In this document: one piece after another, positions 11,945 through 21,856 of the stretch
Layout of the letters: each line of letters begins with the position of its first letter
Position numbering within the stretch: position 1 is the stretch's first letter
Source: Sporothrix humicola
Lineage: Eukaryota; Ascomycota; Sordariomycetes; Ophiostomatales; Ophiostomataceae
NCBI GenBank assembly: GCA_021396245.1
Contig: WNYE01000033.1
Location: forward strand, 124,001-188,000
Direction of reading: 5' to 3'
Length of the DNA stretch: 64,000 nucleotides
Position numbers and translations under genes: made by a program
Notes under the pieces: model-generated
Databases searched by the model: none
What the model was told of the DNA's origin: nothing
What the model saw: the letters and a program-made list of their open reading frames with translations, nothing else

Positions 11945-14900
11945 TCACTCGTCGCCCAGGGCCGGATAGGAGTCGTCGCCCGCCACATCCTTGGGAAGCA
12001 TATGCGCTGGCACCGGGGCCTCGGGCTCTGGAAATGTGACCATAATGCGGAAGGCGTCCTGAATCTTGACGACGTCCCGGTTCTTGTCATGCCACCAGAA
12101 AAAGTGCTTGTGCACGCGCGTGTCGACGATAATGTCATTTTCGCCGACGGCGTCGCGCGAGTACCGACCCTGGCTGTCCCGGTGGATGACGGCAATGTTG
12201 CGGACAACCATGCCGAGTCCGCCGCGCGAGACCTTGAACTTGAAATGGAGGACAGGGAAGCACGAACCGCCCAAGTCGAGCTCGTGGATTGTTGTCGGCT
12301 TCATCGCCGACGGATGGCCGCGGGCCAGCAAGTCTTTGCCGACGGGCGCCACCCATCTGCCCAGGATCGTCGTCTTGTCGTAGTGGCCCACGGTCTCGTG
12401 GTAGCCAACGTGTGTAATGGCAAGTCCAATGCAGCGCTTGCCTTGCTGGCAGACCTGGACACGCGAGATGGTGCCGTAAACGTCGTCGCTGTACTCTGTG
12501 CCTCCGTCTTCGTCCTCGTCCTCGTTGTCGTCGTCATCTTCGTCGTCATCTTCGTCGTCGTCATCTTCGTCCTCGTCCTCCTCCTCGTCCTCGTCCTCGC
12601 TCTGGATCTCGGCCTTTCTGAGAGTAAAGTGCGTAAAGAAAGCGGTGAGGGAAACGCCACCGGTTTCGTCGTCCAGACATGGGATGAATGCGCGGGGAAG
12701 CGGAAGGGGATTGGTGTTGGTGTTCGTGTCAGGCGACGGCAACGGCCGCGTGTGCGCGCCGATGCCTGTCCAAGCACACCCGTCGGTCGTCATTCTGTCG
12801 AAGAAGAGACCGAGTACGGGGCGCACAGCCGTCTCGGTAATGAGGGCCGACACGGGGGCGCCCAGGGATGGCTTCATTGGCCCAAAGACGTAGCTGCGGC
12901 CGAGGTTTGTCGTGATCTAGGGTGGTTAGAGTACAGTCATAAAAAAGGATAAAAGGATAAAAAGAATTAAAGAATGAAAGACTGAAAGACTGAAAGACTG
13001 AAAGACTGAAAGACTGAAAGACTGAAAGACTGAAAGACTGAAAGACTGAAAGACTGAAANNNNNNNNNNNNNNNNNNNNNNNNNNNNNNNNNNNNNNNNN
13101 NNNNNNNNNNNNNNNNNNNNNNNNNNNNNNNNNNNNNNNNNNNNNNNNNNNNNNNNNNNGCCTTTGACTCTGGACCAGTGTAAGACTCACCACAAGGGAC
13201 GCGCTCTTGGAGAACCGGTGTACCAGTGGCCCGGTGCCGTCCTGCACACGCAGACCGGCAAATGTGACACACTCCTTATGTGCGAAGACAACGTGCACGG
13301 GCACACCGCAAAAGCAGCCGATGTGCTTCTGGGTGTCCGAGGACTGCACGCCGTCGCCGCCGAAAAAGGCGGTTGCACCAGTGATCCCACCGCGCGGGAG
13401 GCAGTATACGGTAAGACCACTAGCCAGGATGGGCCGGCCCCGGTCTCTGGTCTGGATCTGGAGAGGTAAGTAATGAAGCACTCTACGGCCAGCGTGGTGG
13501 CGGGGCGAGCCTGCCCACTGCCTGGTGTCGACGATGCGGAGGCACGGGTCACGGTGGCCGATCGACGAGAAGCCATCCTAAAGCGTTCTCAACGGGGGAG
13601 GGACGGGTGATGGCGTGCTGGTAAGCGGCGCTCTGCTAGTGTCGGTGCGCAAAGAGACGACTTTCAGTTGCTGGGGCCGTGTTAGCAGACAGGTATTTGA
13701 CTCCAGACTAATTCTTCTTGTGGTAAATTCCAAGACGTACATCGTTGAACGGGTATAGAAACTTGTCTTGGCCATGAAAAACCTTGGTTTGCGTCATTGA
13801 GCGTGAGTCTGGAAGAACAGGCACAGTGCCGAGCACACCCGACTCGGTCTGGTCGGCGTATCTGAGTTGTAGGGCTGTGACGCCCAGTGGCCCGATCCAG
13901 ACGGTGACTGCGGCAATGGCCGCGTTATCGTTGGCGATGAGGATGCCCTGTGACCGTGTGCTGACCGTTCCAGTGGAGGTGGTGGTGGTCGTTCGGATCC
14001 GGAGTGTTTTTCTGGCGAGCCGTTTATGGACAACATCGGCCGCCTCGCCCTCTCCCGGGGCGATGGTGACAGTGACAGGTCTGCATTTGATGCTTTGTAG
14101 GTACGTGACGCCAAAGAGAGTAATCTCCCGAGCCATCAGAATGGACGACGGCGAGATTGGCCCCGAAAGAGACTGCATAGGCAAGATGGGCGCCTGATTT
14201 GGCCGAAGTTCCAAAATACTGTACGGGCTGTGCAGTGACTTGTTCTGCTTGCCAAGCTTTCGTTTGTTCACCTTCGAAAGCCGTAATACGTTGTCGACGG
14301 TCGTGGCCGTCTCGATGGCTCTCAACAGACAGGCCGCGAGGCCGTCGTCGATGTATCTCGCAATTTGCCGCTGCATCTCGAGGGGCAGGCGGGTCACAAC
14401 ACCAAGGATAAGGCTGGTCAGGCTGTCTTGAGCAGTCGGGGTGTCGACCTGCATCTGTGCCTGGCTCGAGGCGGTCGGCTCCTGCTGAAACAAATGCTGT
14501 TGGTGTTGGTGTTGGTGTTGGACTGCATCTTTGTCGGTGGCCACGGGGAAACCAGGTGGCAGAATGCCAGACAGCGCTGCCTTGAACTCTTGGGCGCCAT
14601 CGCCGCAGCCTCGGGGCACCAGCGACCGGGTCTGGTCGGCCAGACTGAGGAGCCAAAGGAAAGGCCACTTGAAGTTCGACTCGGACTTGTACTTGTGTTT
14701 GGACGTTGGCTGCAGTTGGCGTGCCACCTTCCAGCAACAGGCATGCACAAAGTACAGCGGGCGTCTCGGGCGTCTCGGGCGTGCCAGGCTGGTGCCAGCG
14801 TCTGTTGTGCCATCGTCTGTTGGGGCATCGGCCCTTGTCTGGCCGCCCGTAGCGTCGTCCATGTCAACATTGCTGTCGCCCTTTGCGATGAGAAACTTTT

Positions 14901-15242
14901 CGGGGAAGCGTACGCCGTCTTCCTCACTCTGCCGGACGGCTAGGAATATCTCCGGCTTGCGTGGGGTGTTCTTCGTGTGTGGGGTGTCGGTAGAAAGGTC
15001 GCAAAATACTAAGATGTAAACGAAGAAAAGAAATGTCAGCGGTACGACTCAATATATGGATTTATTGATCAATGCCCTGTCTGTTGTATTGGACAAGAAA
15101 AAAACAAAAAACAAAACTCACCAATAATATCACCCAGCCCGGAGCGCCGCCGCTCTCTCCGGCACAGAACACAGTATTCGACGGGCGTCAGCCTGACGGC
15201 CCTGTCACTGTTGTTGTTGTCTACATATACTATGGCCGCCAT
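11945..15242 (-). CDS. Family A gene 4: CxxC/HxxCW F-box-like protein with one in-frame UAG
   Basis: Minus strand, four exons: 15242-15122, 15008-13741, 13670-13191 and 12916-11945 (TGA), about 946 codons. Exon 1 has EYCVLCRRERRR. Exon 2 has YFVHACCWKVARQL and LPLEMQRQIARYIDDGL. UAG is codon 494 (13580-13578) in exon 3, in the same RTL-stop-DG context as gene 3. The frame then continues through HYLPLQI, the GLTVYC block, HIGCFCGVPVHV, the VCQQGKRCIGLAI motif, LGRWVAP and FPVLHFKF. The intron that separates the last two exons in genes 1-3 is absent, so exon 4 runs to the stop. Intron 3 contains an 8-bp minisatellite and the assembly gap. Exon 4 holds an almost pure Asp/Glu tract (about 12500-12605). 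Unrecoded product: 493 residues. Confidence 0.82.
12974..13059. repeat. 8-bp minisatellite (ACTGAAAG)n in intron 3 of gene 4
   Basis: About ten near-perfect tandem copies of ACTGAAAG run directly into the N-gap. On the transcript strand the unit is pyrimidine-rich (CTTTCAGT) and repeats a CAG 3'-splice-like trinucleotide. The true array length is unknown because the assembly breaks in it. Confidence 0.95.
13060..13159. other. Assembly gap (100 N)
   Basis: Exactly 100 N, so probably a nominal gap size. It lies wholly inside intron 3 of family A gene 4 and does not interrupt its exons. Confidence 0.99.
13567..13590 (-). other. In-frame UAG in hairpin loop (site B, gene 4)
   Basis: On the mRNA, GAGAA pairs with UUCUC (13590-13586 with 13571-13567) and GC with GC (13584-13583 with 13573-13572), with one bulged base. 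The 9-nt loop holds UAG (13580-13578) at its centre. Candidate A-to-I editing site. Confidence 0.58.
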
Positions 15243-16183
15243 GGCTTCTGACGTTCATGGGACGGGCTCAGAAGACAAGCATGGAGAAATCGGTTGGGAG
15301 GTTGATGGATGGATGTCGGCAGATTGGCGGAGACAAGAATGACGACGGATTGAGGTGAAATGGATCTGATATCTGATTAGAGAGGTGCGATGAGAGCACG
15401 AGAAAAGACGACAAACAAAAAGATGCAGTTCAAGACGGTCAACTAGCAAGTCAAAAGATCGAATGCTGTTCAAGGGTCTCAAACAGTGGAAGGATGAGAG
15501 AGTGAGGATGTGCAGAAAAGAAGATAGCAGGATACGGACGATGGTAAGGAAAACATGTGTAGAAAAGAAAGAGGGGCAGAGGAAAGAAAGAACAGAGTAG
15601 AAAGAGAAGAAAGAGGAGTAGAGAAGAAAGAGGACAGGCAGAAAAAGAAAAAAAAAAAAAAAGCAAAAAGGTAAAGTGAGGCCAAGCTGAGAAAAAGGCG
15701 TGCGCTTTAGTCTGTGGGTCGTTTACTCCGTACACGTAAAAACGAAAAGTTCAACCACCATACTACGTCACAACGCATTGCATTTTCTTCTACGAATTAG
15801 TGAAGATCGAAAGGACCGTTACTTTGATACCTAAATATAATGTAGTTTAAGTGTGCTCGATTCTTTTTGATGTTTCTTTGTGTAAATAATTTTTTTTTTG
15901 GAAATAAAGAAGTAAAAAACTCTTGGAAGTACCAAAGTATAACAACCCCCCTAGTTGAGGGGAACAGAAAAGGAGATGTGATTGTCAAACATTTCCAGTA
16001 ATACAGGCACCAAGGAGGAATTCCACGCCTGGTGTCGTGGCAATCGCTCCACCGTAGTCCTGCCGTTATGTCTCCCCATTGTCTGGATTATTCACAGCGT
16101 GTTCATTCCCATGCCCCCCATTCTTTATTCCTCCTCCAACAATACTCCTGCCACCGTCAAGGTTTGCACATGCATCTGTACAA
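15243..16183. other. Intergenic region between family A genes 4 and 5
   Basis: Promoter side of gene 4 (CT-rich on its coding strand, about 15280-15660) and 3' flank of gene 5. An A-rich run lies near 15645-15665. No gene supported. Confidence 0.5.
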
Positions 16184-19100
16184 TCAGTTCACGCCGTTCA
16201 GCGAAAACATCATGTTCTTCTTGGCCGCATTGTAATCGCAGGGCAAAATATCCTTGGGCATATACTGCGCCGGGACGCCCTGCTGGTCGGGGAAGAAGAC
16301 GAACCCTGTGTAGGATCTCGGCCACGGGTCGATGATGTCGCGGTGGCCGTCAAAGAACCAGTGGATGCACTGGGGTGAGGTTAGTATGGCTGCTAGCATG
16401 GCTGCTGTCATGACTGCTGTTAGGGGGTGGGGGGTGCGTACCTTATCCTTCTGGGTGTCAATCGTGATGCTTTCCTCCACAACAGAGACGCCGGCATACT
16501 TGTACTGCTGACCGCGACCGCGGTCGACGGTGATGATGCCCTTGGCCCGGTCCTCTTGCTGCTGCTTCTCGTCCTGCTCCTTGTCGTACACGCGGATGTC
16601 GGTGACGTACTCTCTGCCCTTGGAGAAGACAAACTGCAGGACGGGGAGGCGTTGCCCGCGGAGGTCGATGTCGTGGAACGTCGTCTCGGTGGTGGTGGTC
16701 GACGGCGGATGAGAACGAGAAAGGGAAAGGTGGTTTCGGACCTGGGTGGCCCACTGGCCGAGAATGGTGGTCTGGGGGTACAGGTACTCGCCGGTCGGCA
16801 TCAAGCAGAAGCCCTGGTGCGTGACGGCGAGGCCAATGCACCGCCTGCCGAGGCGGCAGACTTGTAGACGGGTGATGCCGTCGGCATCGGGGCCGCCGTC
16901 GATACGGTCGAGCGCCAGCGCGGTAAAAAAGGCATTTCGTTTAAAGGCATGGAGCCGCAGCAACTCTGGCGGGCCGGGAAGGTCAAGTAGGCAGTCGATG
17001 ATCGGTGGCAGAGGAGGCGGCTGGTCCGGGTCCTGGTCCGGGTCCTGGGGTGGGGTCTGGGTCTGGGCCGGCAGGTCGTGCGTGTGGGCGCCGACGTCTT
17101 TCCAGCGGCATCCGTCCGTGCTCATCCGGTCGAAGAAGAGCCCGCGGACGGGGCAGTACAGATCGGGCGTATCAGCAATGGGGGTCAGAGGCACCGACCA
17201 GGACCCGGTCAGGGCAGGCAAGAATCGCCCAAACAGATGGCTGCGGCCCAGGTTGGTTCGCACAATCATGCCGCGGAGGCTGCTGTGGGGTGTACCGACC
17301 GGCTCGTCGTGAGCCATGGCTATGAAGAGGCCGACAAATGTGATCTGCTCGCCCGGGGCAAACTCGAGATGGACCGGCACGCCACAATAGCATCCGACGT
17401 GTTGCTGGGTGTATTGATCTTGATCCTCGCCGTTGCCTGGAAATGTGGCGGTCGCGCCGGTGATGCCCACTGGCCCCGGATCGCAGTAGACCGTAAGCCC
17501 AGTCGCCAGTACGGTCCGGCCACCAACCATGAGGCGGAGAGGAAGGTAGTGCATGAGCCGGCGGAAGTGATACCATGCAGGCCACGTGTGTGCGGCTGCT
17601 CTGGGGTGCAGATCGGTGTCAACGATGCGCAGGTTCGGTGTTTGAAACCCCCTTGTCGTAGAGCTGCCCTACAGCGTTCTCGACAAGGAGGGCATAGCCG
17701 CGCCGGGGTGAGGTACTTCGTCACGCTCGGCGAGTATACAGAGAACCTTGAGTTCCTGGACGAAGAAAAAAGGGGGAAAAAGAAAGAAAAATGTTAGCAG
17801 AGTCATTACACTTGATTTTATTGCCCTCGCAGGAACACAAAACTTACATCTTCGACAGGTAACAGAAATCTCTGGCGCTTGTGAAAAATCTTGCACTGCG
17901 TCATGATTCGAGAATCACCAGGCGCCGGAACCTTGCCCAGCACGGCTGAGCTGCCGTCGCCGTAGCACAGGCGCAGAGCGGCCACGCCCAGGGGGCCGAT
18001 CCATACACTGACAAGGTGGATCCTCTTTTTCTCGACGACAATGCTCGCGCACCAGGGACTGCCTGTGCCGGTCGTGTTGGCCACGACGTCACCGCGGCCC
18101 CGGCGTCTGCGTCTGTCTTCCTGCTTGCGGAGCATTTCTAGCCGGTCGACGGCGCTGATGGTGATGGGCCGGAGGCGCTGGAGGTACGTCACGCCAAACA
18201 AGGTGATCGTGCGGGCCACCAACAAGGTCTGTGCCTGCGGGAAAGCCGGGCGCCGTGGGCGGAGCGTGAGGAGTCCGTCGACTTGGGAGTTGGGACCAGT
18301 GGACGGGTTGACGACGGGGGTTTTGTTCTTGTTCTTCTTGGGCCGGAGAACATTCTCGACGGCCATTGCCGTCTCAATTGCACGCAGGAGGCAAGAAGTG
18401 AGACCGTCGTCAATGTGACGGGCGATCTGCCGCTGAATTTCAAGAGGCAGACGGGTGACGGCACCGTGTATGAGACTGGTGAGGCTGTCCTCTGGGCCGA
18501 CTTGCGTCTCGGTCGAGAACTCTTTCTGGAACAGGTGTTGCGGTGCAGCAGCATTATCATCATCATCATCATCATCTGTAGGGATGGGGAAACCGGGCGG
18601 CAGAATGCCCGAGAGAGCAGCCTTGAATTCGAGGGCGTTGTCTCGGCAGCCACGAGGCACAAGCGGCAGTGTCTGTTCAGCAAGTCTGAAGAGACGCGGG
18701 AACGTCCACTTGGAGTCGAGCTGTCTCACTACCTGCCAGCAGGATGTGTGGACGAAATGAAGATAGCGAGGCGGGCCGGTGTCATGTGGCCAGTCGTAGA
18801 CAATGCGGACTCTGTCGCCGACTGGCTCGCCGTGGCTATTCTTCACCAAAAAATTCTCAATCGTCGTATCGTCGTAGACATTGTAATACTCTTCAAAGGG
18901 ATAGTAGGCGTATGTGTCTGCGTTGACGCCTTCCGAGGCGATAAACAGCTCCGGCTCGTGCTCGTGCTGGTGCTCGTGCTGGTGTGTGGTGTTGGCCGAG
19001 TCTGGTGCACGGGCAGAAACGTCGCAAAAACCTGTGAAGAGGAAAAGAGGAAAAAAGGAAAAACAATAATGTCAGTTATCCCGGCCAGCGTCTTGACTGC

Positions 19101-19279
19101 TATGACTGTAAAGTAGAGGAAAGAGGAAACTCACCAATCCGTGCAGTCAGTCCCCGGTTCCGCCAGACGTCGCCACCTTCAGCCTGCCAGTCTCGGCGGC
19201 ACAACGTGCAGTACTTTGTCGACGTCAGAAAAACGGTTCTCATGCCGTGATGGATTTCAAAGTCCATGATTTCAGCCAT
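16184..19279 (-). CDS. Family A gene 5: CxxC/HxxCW F-box-like protein with one in-frame UAG
   Basis: Minus strand, four exons: 19279-19135, 19031-17848, 17755-16442 and 16369-16184 (TGA), about 942 codons. Exon 1 carries KYCTLCRRDW. Exon 2 carries HFVHTSCWQVVRQL and LPLEIQRQIARHIDDGL. Site A encodes Trp (GSPWCAS). UAG is codon 472 (17671-17669) in an RTL-stop-GS context aligned with genes 3 and 4. Downstream are MHYLPLRL, the GLTVYC block, HVGCYCGVPVHLEF, VCRLGRRCIGLAV, LGQWAT and LPVLQFVF. The intron between exons 3 and 4 of genes 1-4 is absent here, whereas the last intron (16370-16441) is present. That intron is 72 nt and frame-neutral, so retention would only add residues. Unrecoded product: 471 residues. 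Confidence 0.82.
17651..17688 (-). other. Long hairpin presenting in-frame UAG (site B, gene 5)
   Basis: On the mRNA, CCUUGUCG pairs perfectly with CGACAAGG (8 bp), then AGA with UCU (3 bp), then GCUG with CAGC (4 bp). The apical loop is UAGGG and begins with the stop codon (17671-17669). This is the strongest of the stop-associated folds and a prime candidate for a hairpin-loop A-to-I site. Confidence 0.7.
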
Positions 19280-20168
19280 CTTAGCCGAGCTTCATTGGTT
19301 CACGGGGTAGTGTTGGAATTGGGCAGCGTGAACAGATGTTGGCAGTACAATGGTGAAGGGATCTGAGCGAATGAAGGCCGTGTCAGGGAACAAAAACGAC
19401 AACAAAGACAGAGGGAAAAAAGTACAAGGCAGCAAGATATGCAAAGGGAAAGGCGAAAAGGAACGAGGTACAAGGGGACGACAACAACCGAAGCGAGGTA
19501 GAAAGAAAGTGTGAGGAAAAGGCAAAACAAAAAGTCGATTTGTTAAACAAAAGACGTCAAATGGAAGCGTGAGGAATAGAAGGACGAGACAAGGAAAAAG
19601 AAATGGTTGTCGAAAAGGTTGTCGGGCAAAAAAAAGGCGAGAGATGTAAGGTGACGGTATAAAGGTAGCGTGATGTGTGATGTGAACAAAATTGAGTGAG
19701 GGTACGCTGTGTTGAAAAGAAGGAGAAGGGAAAGAGGGGAGAAAATGGATGTAGAAAGTTGAGGTGAGGTCAAGCTGAGAAACACGGTGGGCGTGCACTC
19801 AAAGTGAATTGTTTTGATTTGGGCTAGGAGGTGGACGCGCGTGAAATCGCTACTGTGTAACCCGAGCCACCATACTACGTCACAACACAATTTACCATTT
19901 ACATTTGCTTTTTTCTTTTTACATCTTAACATATCTGTTTATCTCTATTGTCTTTCACGGTTAATTCCAAAACGCTGTCCATTTCTGCAGTTGGATGTTT
20001 TCTTGATTTCCTCTTTGGGCCTCGTGCGGCTCCACAGGCTGCTGCCTGGAGCCAGAATGAGAAGGATGGAGTGAACAAGAACAATAAATCCCAACGAACT
20101 CCTAAGCCATTTATTTTCTCTCTTTAAACTCTTCTGTTTCATCTTGTTCACATATACGCACCGACAAA
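19280..20168. other. Divergent promoter region (gene 5 / APH-like gene)
   Basis: Separates the starts of family A gene 5 (-) and the APH-like gene (+). The gene 5 side is strongly purine-rich on the plus strand (19340-19760), that is, CT-rich in its own leader. No gene seen. Confidence 0.5.
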
Positions 20169-21695
20169 ATGAGCGAAAACTGGTCAGCCCTCGCAGGACG
20201 CAACCTCGACATTTCGCCAATCCTGTCGCTGGCCGAGCGTCTGCGTGGCCGGCCATGCACCTGTGAGCGACCACCGCTCCTTTTCAGACTCGGCAATAAA
20301 TGGTCCATTCCACTGACATTTGACGATGGCGAGCAGTGGCAGTTTCGCAAGTTCCATGTCGAGCCTGGCGAGGAGGAGCAGACAGCGCGCTTGATCGAGA
20401 GAGAAGTTACCACCATCAAGTTTCTGAAAGAACGTACGACCGTACCGACGACGACAGTACATGCGTACAGGTGAGTGTTTCTCCCTCACAACACTGTAAA
20501 ATGATTGCTGACGTGCTGTAGTCCATATGAGTCCTGCGACCTTAACATGGCATACATTCTGGAGAGCCTGCCTCGAGGCACATGCGTCAACACTCTTCTC
20601 CTCAAAGAGCTCGCCTCCTTGTGCAGAAACGACACTGCAACCGTATACCTGACAGACGACATGAAACTCAAGATCATTCGGCAGCTTGGAGATTTTATCA
20701 GGCAGCTGGCCGCCTCGCCTTTTCCGGGGGTTGGAATGGGGGTTCAGGATGTCGACGGCCCAAACGCATTCGACAACGAAAAAGACTACTTAGACTCTCT
20801 TTGCTATTCCATGTCGCAGCGTGCTCAAGACGGCGAGTTTGGCAGTAGCTACCAGCCTCGTGTACTCCTAGCTCCGGAGCCACAAGAAAGCGATTTTCAT
20901 GAATTCGACTCGTCGACACGGGCTTCCATGCTGAATATGGTGAGAGAACACCGGATCAACTTTTTCAAAGAGAGTGGCTGCGCCACCCACAGCCGCAACC
21001 GGTTTGCCTACTGCATGGCCGCGGAGGTCATACGGGAGAAGGTGGTGCCGCAACTGGTGGGCAGCGAAGACGACTTCTTTCTACGACCCAACTTTGACTA
21101 CAGCAACATTTACATTGACGAGGACGACGATTGTCGAGTTACATGCATTACTGGCTGGACTGGTGCGAAGAGTGTTCCGCTGGAGCAACTGATGACCATC
21201 CCCTGGCACGGGAGTGAAGGCTGTCCTGACTTGGTCAAGGCTTTCAGAGAGACGGCCGGCAGGGGCCTCGAACTAACTCCTGAGTTTTGGGCTAGGACTG
21301 GCAAGATGAAGATCTTTCACCGTCTCACACATCTCAAAAGCTACAGCAACGACTACGCAGATTTGGCTACTCTACTGGGCGTGGAGACGTCCATCATCAG
21401 CGGCAAAGTTCTCGATCTACTTGAGGAACAGGCAAGGAAGCCCCAAAATCAGCTACTGTTGGCCAGCTTGCAAGAGAAGGACGCCACTCCCACCGACACC
21501 CCTCGCCGCCGCTTCCGCCGCTGCGACGAGAATAACGAGATTGACCGCGTGGCCATTGCCCGCAAGCTGACGCTGGCCTGGTCGATGAACCCCAGATTTG
21601 TGGCCGACAAGCGGCTGTGGAGGTGGGTCTATGAGGCCACAGAGGAGAGAAACCGTGTCGACAAGATGGACATTCGCTTGGAGATTGACTACTGA
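20169..21695 (+). CDS. Aminoglycoside phosphotransferase-like protein, probable pseudokinase
   Basis: Two exons (20169-20470, 20522-21695; phase-2 intron with a CTGAC-type branch point) encode about 491 residues. The N-lobe pattern EVTTIKFLKERTTVPTTTVHAY and the later NIYIDEDDDCRV are typical of the fungal APH/choline-kinase fold. The family's catalytic HPDF...N motif reads RPNFDYSNI (about 289-297), so the usual His and Asp are replaced by Arg and Asn. The metal-binding DW of the following strand reads GW (about 312). Known biology of the fold predicts ATP-dependent phosphotransfer. The lost residues suggest a binding or regulatory pseudokinase (inference). It is intact, with no frame breaks, and ends 161 bp from the converging MFS gene. 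Confidence 0.8.
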
Positions 21696-21856
21696 CGGGC
21701 AGGTGAGAGTGGATGAAGGTATACTGGTTTGGGTTGACACAGAATGGTACTGACAATAGCATACTAACAAGAGACTGGCATTTCTACTGACTTATTTGTT
21801 TGTTGCTGATATCTCTACTCGCTAACGCTCGCAGCTCGCAGATTACAAATCGCAGC

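Noticed and set aside
12498..12893. Plus-strand ORF rich in Ser (antisense to gene 4)
   Set aside because: It is the complement of the Asp/Glu tract codons and has no independent support.
12961..13059. CRISPR-like array
   Set aside because: The units are 8 bp, contiguous and without spacers: a minisatellite.
16746..17797. Plus-strand ORFs antisense to gene 5
   Set aside because: They are shadow frames of a GC-rich coding exon; the minus strand carries the family motifs and splice sites.
195..19279. RIP as the sole cause of the UAGs
   Set aside because: RIP (CpA to TpA) can make TGG into TAG, but it would also hit many CAA/CAG codons and lower GC. Only one stop per gene is seen and the genes remain GC-rich. 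Kept as an alternative, not the preferred reading.
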